A stretch of 64,000 bases of DNA, taken from the NCBI GenBank assembly GCA_020796225.1, contig CM036754.1:39984279-40048278 (forward strand), written 5' to 3'. The translations under genes and the position numbers were made by a program. Under the pieces are notes generated by a model, which saw only the letters and a list, made by a program, of their open reading frames with translations, was not told the DNA's origin and did not search any database. Each line of letters starts with the position of its first letter. Positions within the stretch are counted from its first letter, which is position 1. This document shows, in pieces, positions 35,545-46,210 of this stretch. The DNA is from Arion vulgaris (lineage: Eukaryota; Mollusca; Gastropoda; Stylommatophora; Arionidae).

Positions 35545-35775
35545 TTCATTTAGGATTCATTGGCTGTGTGTTTGTATGTTCCCTGAAGAAGGCTTACAAA
35601 CATGAATATCAGCTTACAAAGTGCTTTAAAACAAGCACACGCAAGAACACTACGCTTTCCCCAACACTTCTATAAAAAAGTAAATGGTGGAAGAGAAGAA
35701 TTAAGGATTCATTATGTGTGTTTGTATGTTTCCTGAAGAAGTCTTATAGTCGATACTTTGGATTTTTAAAAGTTT
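35545..35775 (+). repeat. Two copies of a transposon-end-like segment
   Basis: The segment tgtgtttgtatgttccctga plus agaaggctta at 35564-35593 recurs at 35716-35745. The second copy continues with tatagtcgatactttgg and an AT-rich end. The layout cctgaagaag...tcgatac is reminiscent of the conserved end of Penelope-like elements. A 36-bp segment with ataccatacatacgtgtct is then doubled at 35785-35856. Confidence 0.4.
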
Positions 35776-35859
35776 TATTATTCATTTTTACTTGCTTATG
35801 TGATACCATACATACGTGTCTCTGCTTGCTTATGTGATACCATACATACGTGTCTTTGT

Positions 35860-36265
35860 CATTAAACGACAATTTATTACGTATCACCGCAGCCTCCCTC
35901 GGTTTTCTCCAGATACGATCTGATCCGCTCTGACCAGACCATATTTGTAGATTTCCTCACGTTGCATCACTTAATCCCTCATATCATCGTCTTCCTTCTT
36001 CAACATAAACTTAACATTCAAAATATTACAAATAATTTGATTTAGTAAGATCTCTAACATTTGAGATATTAATCGTTTGAGTAATCATATAGTTACAACA
36101 TAATCATAAATCTACTTCACTGTGTGCTTGTTTTATGTTGATTTCAGGAGAAATTGCTCACTCTGATCTGCACGTGGGGAGAAATTGCTGCTACTTAAAG
36201 TCAACAACTATTGTCTGAATATGGTGGATTAGAAATATGAAACGATTTGTCTGTTTTGTATACGA
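35860..36265. other. Unassigned
   Basis: No recognised repeat or coding domain. It is followed by a (CAA)n run at about 36271-36299. Confidence 0.4.
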
Positions 36266-36270
36266 ATTAT

Positions 36271-36300
36271 ATCAACAACAACAACAACAACAACAACAAA
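36271..36300. repeat. (CAA)n microsatellite
   Basis: Nine or so uninterrupted CAA units next to a SINE-G copy. Confidence 0.9.
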
Positions 36301-36535
36301 TTAACTGTCGCTACTGTCTGTGGTACTGCTCTTTTAGTGCGGTGTAGGACATTTGGGACGGGAGCCTAAGGAATTTAGTGAAGGCATGGCTAGTGCAGTC
36401 GCTACAAAGCTGTTCAGGTTAAGATTTGCATTTATGCCCACAACAAAATTAAATTCTTAATCTTATCTTGAACTGAACATGGATCCTCAGCATGGGAGCC
36501 ACGTTCTAATCCATTCGTCCAGACGCACATTAAAA
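36300..36535 (-). mobile_element. SINE-G copy
   Basis: Inverted family body: tttagtgcggtgtaggacat, cagtcgctacaaagctgttc, gcatgggagccacgttctaa. The head on the right ends with attcgtccagacgc. Confidence 0.75.
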
Positions 36536-36609
36536 AAATGGGAAAAAATATAATAATAGACAAAATTATTTGTTGGTGACTTTTGCGTGTTATTTTAAAT
36601 TGTTTGAAA

Positions 36610-36792
36610 GTAAATGTGGGGCGGATTAGCTTAATGTTTAAATATTTGCCTTTCGGCTTGGGTTTAAGAGTGTTGTAGGTTCAATTTCACACTCGACGTT
36701 CCATGTGTGAAAGATGGAATTGGTCCTCCTACCTCCTGCAAACTAGACCCTAGAAATGGAAAGTGACGCGACTTTATACACTAAGATATGAG
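36610..36792 (+). mobile_element. SINE-C copy 3
   Basis: Clearer head than the 9.6-kb copies: gcggattagcttaatg as A-box region and gtaggttcaatttcac as B-box region, then ggtcctcctacctcctgc and gaaatggaaagtgacgc. Confidence 0.7.
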
Positions 36793-36799
36793 AAGGTTC

Positions 36800-37078
36800 G
36801 GTTTCATCATCAGGTGCCGTGTCAGCTAGCGTAGGCGATCATGAATCTCTACAAATCTCTGTTTTTGGTGTTTGCTATCAACTCAGTTGTTGACGCTCTG
36901 CCGTGCCATGAAGTCAGGCTATTCAAAATTTTCTCTCTCTCTCTTCCACTGTCTCCTCTACCCTCGATTTTACCGGTTTGTCACAATATGTTTTAAACCT
37001 TCTCTCCTCATCACATGCCCGAAAAATGATGACTGCCTCTTTCTTATATTGATGATAAGATTCAGGATTACAGAATAA
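36800..37078 (-). mobile_element. LINE 3' end fragment (DSLTSWHG family)
   Basis: Aligns with 26070-26365 from catcatcaggtgccgtg through ccatgaagtcaggct to tgatgactgcctctttctta. On the minus strand it encodes FRACDEERRFKTYC and an RDLWRSMI-like end. Confidence 0.65.
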
Positions 37079-37104
37079 ATAACAGTATCGCAAAATCATT
37101 TGTT

Positions 37105-37415
37105 TGTTTGATTGTTTCGATACCGCTCTGTCCTGGACAATTCGCTCATTCTTTTCTATGAAATTAACTTCGATATTTCTTGCCTCTCTCACTATGAAAT
37201 TGACTTCGATATTTCTTGCCTCTCTCACTATGAAATTAACTTCGATATTTCTTGCCTCTCTCACTATGAATTCTGATATTTCTTCACTTAACTTCGATAT
37301 TTCTTGCCTCTCTATCAGCAAACGTTCGTTTCAGAGTTTCCTAGGGCGTCCTGTCCTAAACCCCTTTGACCCCTACTTCAGTGCCTGCTTTAGTATTCTT
37401 TAATCATTTCTTCTC
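37105..37415 (-). mobile_element. LINE 3' end with internal 36-bp repeat
   Basis: This is the inverted tail of the 7795-8060 family (ctctgtcctggacaattcgc, then tcgatatttcttgcctctc). Within it, 37155-37300 holds four copies of a 36-bp unit (tctcactatgaaattaactt plus cgatatttcttgcctc), a local expansion of LINE sequence. Confidence 0.7.
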
Positions 37416-37429
37416 AAGGACTGGAATAT

Positions 37430-37690
37430 ATTTTCAAACAGAATCCAATGGAAACACTTTGTGAAAACTAGAGGGGAATATAACAATACTGGTAATTTCC
37501 TGGAACACACAGGGGCAGCGAAAGAAATGAGGCATAGAAATACATGAGACGAGATTTGGAGACAGAGATCAACAATATAAAGAAGTGATGGAGGGAGCTG
37601 CAGGAGATAGCTAGAGATAGGAAGACTTGACATGAGTTGGTTGATGGCCTATGCCCCAATCCGGGATAAAAGGCAGGAGAATGAGAGAGA
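37430..37690 (+). mobile_element. LINE 3' end fragment
   Basis: It encodes RRDLETEINNIKK, WRELQEIARDRK and ELVDGLCPNPG before a stop, then gagagagaaa. This is a LINE ORF end in the opposite orientation to its left neighbour. Confidence 0.65.
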
Positions 37691-37799
37691 GAAAAAAAAT
37701 CCAATTTTATAAGTTTATTGTACTGTTCTTGTCGAAATCAGGGAAGCGTAATTCGTGCGTAATCCTCTATTTGAGTTGGTAAAGAGAGATTGTCCTCTG

Positions 37800-37935
37800 T
37801 GACTATGATTGATTGTTTGATTGATAGAACTATCATCATTTCATTTCGGTGAGTAACCATGTGTGCTCCGATCTATTTCTTACACAAGAAGATTTTAGCG
37901 CAGCGCATGTAGTAATGGGAGGGTTCCAATGTAAA
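37800..37935 (+). mobile_element. SINE-D copy, partial
   Basis: Starts with gattgattgtttgattgata and continues tcatttcggtgagtaacc and gtgtgctccgatct, matching 40255-40345. Confidence 0.55.
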
Positions 37936-37944
37936 TTTAAAATG

Positions 37945-38915
37945 GTAAAATGTTGTGTAGAATTTTATTTTTAAATCATTCTAATGAATTTGTCTTAGAA
38001 CTGTCACGGGTTCTTTTACCTGCTCAAAATGAACTCGGGACTTACGTTTTATCGTCCGCATCCACTAGAACTAGAAACTCTATCACATCTACACTGAGAT
38101 CTCTTCTGTTCCCATCTACACTGAGATCTCTTCTGTTCCCATCTACACTGAGATCTCTTCTGTTCCCATCTACACTGAGATCTCTTCTGTTCCCATCTAC
38201 ACTGAGATCTCTTCTGTTCCCATCTACACTGAGATCTCTTCAGTTCCCATCTACACTGAGATCTCTTCTGTTCCCATCTACACTGAGATCTCTTCCGTTC
38301 CCATCTACACTGAGATCTCTTCCGTTCCCATCTACACTGAGATCTCTTCCGTTCCCATCTACACTGAGATCTCTTCTGTTCCCATCTACACTGAGATCTC
38401 TTCCGTTCCATCTACTGAGATCTCTTCTGTTCCCATCTACACTGAGATCTCTTGCGTTCCCATCTACACTGAGATATCTTCTGTTCCCATCTACACTGAG
38501 ATCTCTTCTGTTCCCATCTACACTGAGATCTCTTCTGTTCCCATCTACACTGAGATATCTTCTGTTCCCATCTACACTGAGATCTCTTGCGTTCCCATCT
38601 ACACTGAGATCTCTTCCGTTCTCATCTACACTGAGATCTTTGAAATCATCTAAGAACTTTGTTCCACGACACAGATCTTTCTGCCCTCGGATCTCTTCTC
38701 GATTTTACTCAAGGGTATCTCTTACGTTCCATCAAATGAAGTCTTTCGTTCTTTGAATTTTTCCATCCCACTAACTAGATCTTTCGTCACATCTACACTG
38801 AGATCAAGAATCTCTGGAAAATATCCTGATGGTTCCATGAGGGATCAAACCGAGTACCTTTGTCACGAGAGGTGAGCACGTAACCTCTAAGTCAACGAGA
38901 CCATCAAATGTCAAT
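37945..38915 (-). mobile_element. SINE-F copy split by an internal 27-bp array
   Basis: The left part (gaactgtcacgggttctttt, then gttttatcgtccgcatcc) and the right part (agaatctctggaaaatatcc, then gagtacctttgtcacgagag) are the two halves of one inverted SINE-F. The array between them is built from the catctacactgagatc junction of the SINE itself. Confidence 0.75.
38085..38640. repeat. 27-bp minisatellite, about 20 copies
   Basis: The unit is acactgagatctcttctgtt plus cccatct. Point variants are ccgttccc, gcgttccc and gagatatc, and one unit is shortened at 38401-38415. Both strands are open (RSLLFPSTL and KRSQCRWEQ repeats), since 27 is divisible by three. The 268-codon frame is not a credible gene. 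Confidence 0.95.
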
Positions 38916-39033
38916 GAGGTATGGTACTCCAAATGTTCACAGTTGCCTTTCAACATAAAGTTCTAGGAATATTTTCTTTTGATCTCAATGTGGTTTAGAT
39001 CGAGTTCCTAGTCATATTGGAGATGGTTATTAA

Positions 39034-39115
39034 CTCCTTGTGGGCCAGGAGACACACTAAGTGGCGTTTTTACTCTAAAATGGTTTTTATCATGGATTTT
39101 ATGGTCCACTAAGAG
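39034..39115. mobile_element. TTAA-flanked miniature element, short copy
   Basis: An 82-bp segment between TTAA at 39030-39033 and 39116-39119. Ends are imperfect inverted repeats: ctccttgtgggcca on the left and, inverted, ctcttagtggacca on the right, 11 of 14 identical. A TTAA duplication is the mark of piggyBac-type transposition. A longer relative is at 63581-63719. Confidence 0.6.
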
Positions 39116-39129
39116 TTAAAACTTAGGCA

Positions 39130-39990
39130 ATGTGTGCAAAATTGAGTATAATAAAACACCTTTGGAAGTTTAGAAATCATAACAATAAGCTGGAACGACC
39201 TCACATAGTCAGAGAAGCAGCACAGTGTAGACATACTCTTAGGCAAAGATCATAAAGCACAATATATACGGCACAAAAATGATCGTAAAAGAGAAATGAA
39301 TACATCAATGAAGGAAAAATGTGGGGGACTGACTGTCAGCGAGACAAACTCAAAACATTTCCCTTAGGATAAAACCAGAAACCTTGCCTTACACGTGTAT
39401 GGTACCATACAGAAGTTAGTGGCCTAAGAACTGGTGTTCTTCGGAGTTCATAAACTTCCGCTGACATATTTCTACGTCAAAGATCATATTGCTATTCCCA
39501 GTAGTAAAATTAGGATGTTCATATCAATCAAAGAATCAATCAATCAATCAATATTCTGCTCTCGTCCGTCATATTTTTGGTTAAGAATGTCAACAGTTAT
39601 GCAATCTATTTCCAGACACTAAACATCGACATAAATTTATAGTCATTGGCAACCTTTCGTTACCATAGAAACTGAATCCTATCCTATTGCACAGTACATC
39701 TTTCTCCACACAACGTAACAATGAGAAAAAACAAGCACTAGCAAAAAATACAAAACCAAAAAAAACTCCCATTTCCAAAGTGATGGAAACTGTAATAGTA
39801 ACATAACTATACTATGAATAACTCGATTAAGTGACTTTTTTTTTTTTTTGGTTTGTTTGGTCGAGCCGAATGGCAAAGACGATTATTCTCTACGCAACTT
39901 GTGTTTGGCAACTGTAGTTGTACGTAAATCTGATTAAGTTGAACAAGAGAAACTGTAGGGAATATTGAATCAATAAATATATTTTTAAAG
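39130..39990. other. Unassigned, with (AATC)n and oligo(T) runs
   Basis: A short (AATC)n run lies at 39527-39550 and about 15 T at 39836-39850. Short open frames on the minus strand (39590-40004) show no domain. Nothing else recognised. Confidence 0.4.
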
Positions 39991-39997
39991 TAAAAAT

Positions 39998-40108
39998 AGA
40001 GCAAAAATAACTATCACACAAGCCATTAGAACAGCGCAAGATAAAAACAGAAAACTACGACACTGGACAGCAACCTGGTAGCAGTGTGACGACAGAAGAA
40101 GAAGATAG
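39998..40108 (+). mobile_element. LINE 3' end with (AGA)n tail
   Basis: Matches 27160-27272: caagccattagaacagcgca, then gtagcagtgtgacgac and agaagaagaag. It is 5' truncated to about 110 bp. Confidence 0.7.
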
Positions 40109-40249
40109 GCTAGACTGAAGTATAGAAGATAAAATAGATGTGGAAAAAAAAGAAATTTTTCTTGGATATAGTAAAAGGAAAAGTGTGTTTAACCGGCGAG
40201 GTACGGGAACTTTGTCCTTTGCAAGCATGCAAAGCATTTCCTTTGAAAT

Positions 40250-40430
40250 CTGCTGGAGTGATTGATTGATTGATTGATTCATTCAATGATAGAAACATCA
40301 TCATTGCACTTTGGTGAGAAGTCATGTGTGCTCCGATCTCTTCTTTATATAGAAAGATCTCCGCTGCAATGCCCGAACTCCGTAGCACTGGCGAGGGCCC
40401 CCTGATGTAATTTTATTTGAAGATGGTGCA
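40250..40430 (+). mobile_element. SINE-D copy
   Basis: Begins with a (TGAT)n run, then gaaacatcatcattgcactt, gtgtgctccgatctcttc, ctgcaatgcccgaactccg and ggccccctgatgtaat. Related copies: 37800-37935, 54360-54480 (inverted) and 24595-24765. Confidence 0.6.
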
Positions 40431-40721
40431 GTCTGATGTGCCTGTCCACATGTACACATGGCTGAATTGCCAATCTTGAATTTTGTATACATGTGGCTGC
40501 GGAGTCGAGTGTGTTCTGTTCTAAGGATGACAACTTGTTGCTCATATTATAGTAATGGTCTTGTGTTAGTATTTAGAGAATGAAGATATTTTTGCTCGGG
40601 TGAGATTAGAAACTGTGGGTCTAACTGAGTACAGGGGGTCAATTGCAAAATTAGTAATATGAAATCATTTAGTTAGCGGGATCAGCGTGGAGACTAGTAG
40701 ATCTTCTTCATGATATCTTTG

Positions 40722-40930
40722 GGAGCTGCAGTAGCGTTGTGGTTACTACACTTGTTTCTTAGGTGCAAGGTACGTATTCAATCCAAAAGTGGTAATGACA
40801 TTTTTTCCGACCGCAACGGCTCTCTGGTCGATCCTGACTTTAGTGGGTACCAGAGAACGTAATAGAACGTAAAGACGACCGGCGAGATATTGACCGCAAC
40901 ACCCTTTATCGGTCACATGGCAGGTTAATA
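40722..40930 (+). mobile_element. SINE-A copy
   Basis: The A-box-like region is tgcagtagcgttgtggttac and the B-box-like region is gtattcaatcc. The body ccgcaacggctctctggtcg and the end gacgaccggcgagatattg match 8640-8870 in reverse. Confidence 0.75.
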
Positions 40931-41375
40931 AGAAAACAGTGTGGCCTCAAAAAGCAATGTAAATTCGATATAGTTAGTGCATACAAAGCAAAAGACTACT
41001 GCCATCCCTTCCAATTCTTTCCATGTTTTAACTAACTGCCTTTTTAATATCAGTCTCCCGCTCTCTTCTCCAGGTATGTCTTGGCCTTCCTCTATTTCTC
41101 TTTCCCTGCTGGTTCCAAAACAGTTCCAGTCTTGCAATGCTTCCGGTCGGTCTTTTCAATGTATGGCCTATCCATCGCCATCGTCTCTTTCTTTAGCTCT
41201 TTCTCCACTGGTATCAGCTTAGTTCTTTCTCTAAGTTCCTCGTTCGTAATCTTATCACACCATCTCAGTTCATCCATTCTAAGTAAACACCCATTTGTGA
41301 AAGTCTGTGGTTTTCTGGTAGTTTCTTTTGTTGTCGTCCATGTTTCCGAGCCATAGAACATCACTGACTTCACAT
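40930..41375 (-). pseudogene. LINE 3' ORF fragment
   Basis: On the minus strand: KSVMFYGSETWTTTKET, FTNGCLLRMDELRWCDKI, TNEELRERTKLIPVEKEL, a mutated RWRW-like block, and later LVKTWKELEGMA. This is the post-RT region of an RTE-like LINE, recognisable by YGSETW and the charged C-terminal tail. Confidence 0.8.
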
Positions 41376-41582
41376 TTGATTAAAAGATTCTCAGTATTAA
41401 TTAAATTCAATCAAACAAAACTTAAACATAGAACATCACTGACTTCACATTTGATTAAAAGATTCTCAGTATTAATTAAATTCAATCAAACAAAACTTAA
41501 ACATAGAACATCACTGACTTCACATTTCATTAAAAGATTCTCAGTATTAATTAAATTCAATCAAACAAAACTTAAACAAACA
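41352..41582. repeat. 75-bp tandem repeat, 3 copies
   Basis: Units start with catagaacatcactgacttc at 41352, 41427 and 41502 and are almost identical. The first unit overlaps the end of the LINE fragment (catagaacatcactgac encodes the VMFYGS region inverted), so the array grew out of the LINE edge. Confidence 0.92.
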
Positions 41583-41996
41583 GAGAAAACAAATAAAATA
41601 AAACCACCAACAAAACTAATTTCTGGTCTTTTCCTCTATTTTTTTTATTACTCACAAATCTGTCAACTCTCTTGTATTTTTTTTTTTCAAATCAAAGACA
41701 AGCTCCCTCTTGCGACATCGTAAAAGTTTGCAAATATTGACAAGTTTACATTGAGAAAATATGTAATAATGGAAATAGAATCATACATTACATTCAATTT
41801 GCATGGAAATTAAAACGCTGATTATAAGCATTGTACGTTTACGGAGAACGGTGAAGCTTCGTTCTTGATTTTTTTAGAACGGATTCTACGTTTACTTTAG
41901 AACGTTAAAACTCCGTTATGCAGAAATGTAAACGGATTCAGTTCTTTCCGTAGCATTGGAGAAAGAGAAACATGGCGAAAGAAACAGCCTAGCAGG

Positions 41997-42065
41997 CAGT
42001 GGCGGCTCGTTATCATTTTAATGTGGTGCCCGGCCTCACTGACCCTTACTGACGAGCCGCTAATG
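41997..42065. mobile_element. 69-bp hAT-like miniature element with 8-bp target duplication
   Basis: Flanked by CTAGCAGG at 41989-41996 and 42066-42073. Ends are near-perfect inverted repeats: CAGTGGCGGCTCGT on the left and, inverted, CATTAGCGGCTCGT on the right, 12 of 14 identical. An 8-bp duplication and a CA-starting end are typical of hAT elements. There is no coding capacity. Confidence 0.75.
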
Positions 42066-42074
42066 CTAGCAGGG

Positions 42075-43000
42075 TAAACAATCTGTTAAAATGATGAGAA
42101 TTAAAATATGTATACAGCATCTTATGTCGGGTGTGACAAAATTACAAGGCTGTATTTAGCCAAAGAAATGCAATGAATAGTTTCATTAAATAACAAATGA
42201 AAACATGCATAACAATTTAATGAAACAATTTGTTTGTAGCTAAGAGATTAGTCTATTTAAACTCTAAATAAAACAAGACTAAAATAAACTAGTCTTCATG
42301 TGCCTAATGTTGTAAAATACATCATAAAACGAACACAAAATAAGGGAAAACACTGAAGTAAATAGATCCAGCAAAAGAATGTTGTTCTTTGTATATATAT
42401 ATTTTATATTAGGCAGTAGAAGTATACGGCAGCCTTTAAGAAATCTTGTCTTGTATAGTTACTGCACTACATAGTATCATTATTCTTAACTATTAACACT
42501 TTCTATCTATCTATCTTTACTAAATCCCTGTTGTACCTTTAGGCGTCAGACCGCAAACGCACATGGAGCGAGCGAGCGAGCCTCCGTTGGAGTCTCTGCT
42601 GCACTAAGCATAGCACTACACGTCTAGAGCTGTTGGAGGTTTCAGGTCTGAAAATAAGCCGGGTGCTCTCTCCAACGCACACATAAGAAAAAAAAGTGAA
42701 AACTCATAATTTATGTGGTTCGATAACAACAATACGCTTTGTACAAGGTAGAATTTATTGCCTCTAGTATTCCATCAACCCATATTCTTCCTCTACGCAC
42801 ACTCAATCAAAACTTTCACGCCTTGATTTTTAGAATATAATTTTGAATAGATTTTGCAATACTAAAATATTTTAAACATTTCTTATGTTAGACAGTGTGT
42901 CTCTTTATCATAAATCAGAAAGTGCAACGTTCAAAATTCAAAGGTTATTTTTTTAAAATAAATTCTACTGTAAATTAAGCTGTATTCTACAACTGTATAA
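42075..43000. other. Unassigned AT-rich DNA
   Basis: Contains a (GCGA)n run at 42575-42590 within a GC-richer patch at 42540-42670 (gcgtcagaccgcaaacgcac). That patch could be a degraded transposon end, but I found no partner. The rest shows nothing recognisable. Confidence 0.4.
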
Positions 43001-43480
43001 TAGTCGTCCATCGCAAGCGATGACGCCAACAGCCTCAGACGTGTGCTGCTGTACCTCTCTGCTGTGTGCGGATGTGACTGTAGAGCTCAATCCTAGAACA
43101 CAATCCCCTACCACGGGTCGATGCATGATTGATGTTAGACATATGGGTGGTGTGTGTTGTTTTTTCGCTTGGCTCGTTTTCTCTGCCTCAACGGCACAAA
43201 GATTCTCAGCTATACGAGCATCTCTTATGTTGTGTTACATCGCTACATTTGGCGATCTTGCGCCAGAGATTCCCAGCATGTGGTGTCTATATCGAAGCAT
43301 TTCAGAGACACTTCAAGAGTGCCTTTAAAGCGTTTTTTCTGTCCTCCAGCGCTGAACGTCTGCCATCTTCAAGCTCACCATACATCAACTGTTTTATGCA
43401 AATGTTTATATGTTTATGTAGAGCATTTTTGGTCTTTACAGATCTGGCAGGGGTGTTGCTGTGAATCTTGTGAATAGTTC
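43000..43480 (-). pseudogene. LINE post-RT fragment (zinc-finger-tailed family)
   Basis: Shares the layout of 60855-61245: a gtccatcgc..gcgatgac start, and agcgttttttctgtcctcca with agctcaccata. On the minus strand 43302-43420 gives YGELEDG and DRKNALKALLKC, matching the family's YGEL.G and LK-ALK motifs. Heavily mutated. Confidence 0.6.
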
Positions 43481-44030
43481 TGTTTCTATTTATTGTTTTA
43501 GTTCGTGATGTAGCCAATCAGAAAACTGGTACTATTAGAGCGGTTTGTTAAGTGTTATACCGAACTGTAAGAGTTAACAAACAAATTACTTATAATCTGA
43601 AATAACTCTCATTGACACATCTAATGGCAGTTTTAATAAGTCTAAAATATTATCTAGCACATGCAGCTGCGCGCAGATGTGATGCATCTGTATTGTGTCA
43701 CGTCTCAATATCACTTTGTATTTGTTCACTTTCCTGAATCTTTCTTTTGGTGTTTTTAACACAATTTTTGCCAGTATACTTGTCTTAAATAATTTTGATA
43801 GCTTGTTTCGTTATTTATATATTTTATTTATATATAATCAACAATCATAACCTTTCTGTGTTCTCTCTGTATTTCATCTTCCCATTAAAAAAATTCAAAT
43901 TTCTTTGTAACTTCAAATTGTAAGAGTTTTGATCTTGTTTCATTCTGTTTGTAATTTCTCTGTTTGCATGCTTACTCAACGGTGGTATATATATATATAT
44001 ATATTTCTCTCGTACCTTATACTTTACATA
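43480..44030. other. Unassigned, with a (TA)n run
   Basis: About 24 bases of TA repeat at 43984-44006. Otherwise nothing recognised. Confidence 0.4.
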
Positions 44031-44235
44031 GGGCCTGCGAGTAATTTCTCTATATCGCTCTGTCCCGTGCAACTCGCTCAATCTCTTCCATGGAATTGAA
44101 TCCGATATTTTTTGCCTCTCTCAGCAAAGCTCGTTCCAGGATTTCCATAGAATGTCCTCTTTCTTGAACCCTTTTATTCCCCACTACAGTGCGGCTTCAG
44201 TCTTCTCTGCTCATTTCTTCTCAATATTATTTTGT
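44030..44235 (-). mobile_element. LINE 3' end (family of 7795-8060)
   Basis: Inverted tail: ctctatatcgctctgtcccg, caactcgctcaatctcttcc, atggaattgaatccgatat. On the minus strand this reads toward the stop as in 9230-9330. Confidence 0.7.
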
Positions 44236-44249
44236 GTACTCTCCTTCTT

Positions 44250-44425
44250 TTCTTTCTTTATTTTGTCGTCACACTGTTACCGGATTGTTGCCCAGTGTCG
44301 TAGTTTTCTGTTTTTGTCTTGCGTTGTTCTGGTGGCTTGGGTTATTGTTATTTTTTCTCCTTCACGGGATTCTGCTACGCCATCTAACCATTATTTCCGT
44401 GGTCTTCCTCTCACATTCTTTCCTG
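44250..44425 (-). mobile_element. LINE 3' end (family of 27072-27275)
   Basis: Inverted: gtcgtcacactgttaccgga, gtcttgcgttgttctggtgg, gattctgctacgccatctaa. Adjacent to the 3' end of a different LINE in the same orientation. Confidence 0.7.
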
Positions 44426-44524
44426 ATGTTTTGTTGAAGAAGACTCTGTATACTGTGGAGTTTGGATGCATTTTTATTCGGGAGCCAAACCACTTCAATC
44501 TTTGTTTCTCAATGTAATTCAATA

Positions 44525-44660
44525 TATATATATGGAACTGCAGTAAAACTATTTGATTGGCAAAACACGTAATTACAAAGTACTGTAGTTTTACAAATTA
44601 CAAAAACAATGACAAAATACAGCAACGTTTCGACCAACAATGCCTTTATCAATGTAATTC
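44525..44660 (-). mobile_element. Penelope-like element end, hammerhead-like motif, copy 1
   Basis: On the minus strand: ttgataaaggcattgttggt followed by cgaaacgtt (44625-44653), then attgtttttg, gtaaaactacagtactttg and tagttttactgcag. The same order is found at 51150-51285. The tgataaa..cgaaac layout resembles the conserved core of minimal hammerhead motifs in Penelope-like elements. Homology is inferred, not tested. Confidence 0.5.
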
Positions 44661-45260
44661 AAGCAAGTACCAACTTTCAATTTTGTGACTATTCAACAAA
44701 TTTAATTGCTTTAATTTATATATAACATTAATTAAATGTCTTTCAGTGTGAAATCACTGTTATTTTCTTGTTTGTTAGTCTTTGTTTCCTTGATTATATT
44801 GTTATTATTTATATTTCAACCTTTCCTGTCCTTCCTTAATTTTATTTTCTTCATTATTTCTTTCCTCTTTTAGCTTGTCCATAACATTTGTGTCTGTGTG
44901 CAAAATTACTCTTACAGTTTGCTGTATTGTATTCTTATACTGGTTCTTACATTCTCATTTTGTTTCGTTATTTATCATAGTTTATGCACTTGTTTTTCCT
45001 ATTCACAATTAATCAATATTTGCGTCTCTGGTGTTAAGATAAATGTAAAACTAGGATTCTTAGATTTAATAAATCTACCGTATACAAAATATCGGAGGGT
45101 GTACTGTAACCATATTTAACTTACTCAAACAGTAACCTGCAATAAATCTCGTACCACTTACTAAACTAAGCAGGGTGCAGCTGACTCGACCCCAGCATAT
45201 TTCGTAAATTAATATAACATTAAAAAACGTCTACAAAATTTCTCATTGAGCTGTAATTTA
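44660..45260. other. Unassigned AT-rich DNA
   Basis: Nothing recognisable. Open frames such as 44898-45119 lack motifs. Confidence 0.4.
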
Positions 45261-45279
45261 TTATACTAAAAGAATTGAA

Positions 45280-45500
45280 CGAAACAAGACATGAAACAAA
45301 AGTATGAACGAAACAAGACATTGGAAACAAAAGTATGAACAATACAAGACATTGGAAACAAATGTATGAACAAAACAAGACATGAAACAAAAGTATGAAC
45401 AATACAAGACATTGGAAACAAATGTATGAACAAAACAAGACATTGGAAACAAATGTATGAACAAAACAAGACATTGGAAACAAATGTATAACAAACAAAT
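45280..45500. repeat. 31-bp minisatellite, about 7 copies
   Basis: The unit contains aacaagacattggaaacaaa and tgtatgaacaa. Several units lack ttg (acaagacatgaaac), giving 28-bp variants. Minus-strand frames (CFVHTFVSNVL) are by-products. Confidence 0.92.
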
Positions 45501-45744
45501 TGAAACAGACAGTATGATCAATCTATACATTGTAACTATTTGATACTTAGACTGAAACAAAATATATGCTAACGATAAGACATTCATGTGTGCTACAAGT
45601 TACTACATTATGAACAAACACATGTTACTAGCATACTCAAGACATGAACAAGTATGCAAAACTCATTGCACATGTTATACATTCAATCAATGGCCTAACT
45701 GTCTGTCCTTCTTCTATTGTTACTATTTCATTACTTTTTACTAA

Positions 45745-46080
45745 AGCATTAATCATGTGCTACACGTTACTACATTCTCATGTGCTACAGTTACTACATT
45801 CTCATGTGCTACATGTTACTACATTCTCATGTGCTACACGCTACTACATTCTCATGTGCTACATGTTACTACATTCTCATGTGCTACACGTTACTACATT
45901 CTCATGTGCTACATGTTACTACATTCTCATGTGCTACACGTTACTACATTCTCATGTGCTACATGTTACTACATTCTCATGTGCTACATGTTACTACATT
46001 CTCATGTGCTACATGTTACTACATTCTCATGTGCTACACGTTACTACATACTCATGTACTACATGTTACTACATACTCAA
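45745..46080. repeat. 25-bp minisatellite, about 13 copies
   Basis: The unit is gttactacattctcatgtgc plus taca(t/c). A 25-bp period without stops leaves all three forward frames open, and each gives a peptide of more than 110 codons. None is a credible gene. Copies alternate irregularly between tacat and tacac. Confidence 0.95.
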
Positions 46081-46210
46081 ACTCTTCAACAATACAACTC
46101 ATATTGTTTTTATACTTACATATTTACATATAATTTGCTGAATATTCTGTATATCAATGTATGCTTTCCATATTTAATTACAGGGGGAAAATGTGTTTCA
46201 TTTAGTTTAA

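Noticed and set aside
37950..38756. 268-codon open frame
   Set aside because: Nearly all of it is a 27-bp minisatellite inside a SINE. No initiation context, domain or splice support.
42540..42670. GC-richer patch as a promoter or CpG island
   Set aside because: Too short and dominated by a gcga repeat. More likely a transposon-end remnant.
45745..46080. CRISPR-like regular repeat
   Set aside because: Units abut with no unique spacers, and the genome is animal. The same holds for the 28-, 29-, 31- and 44-bp arrays.
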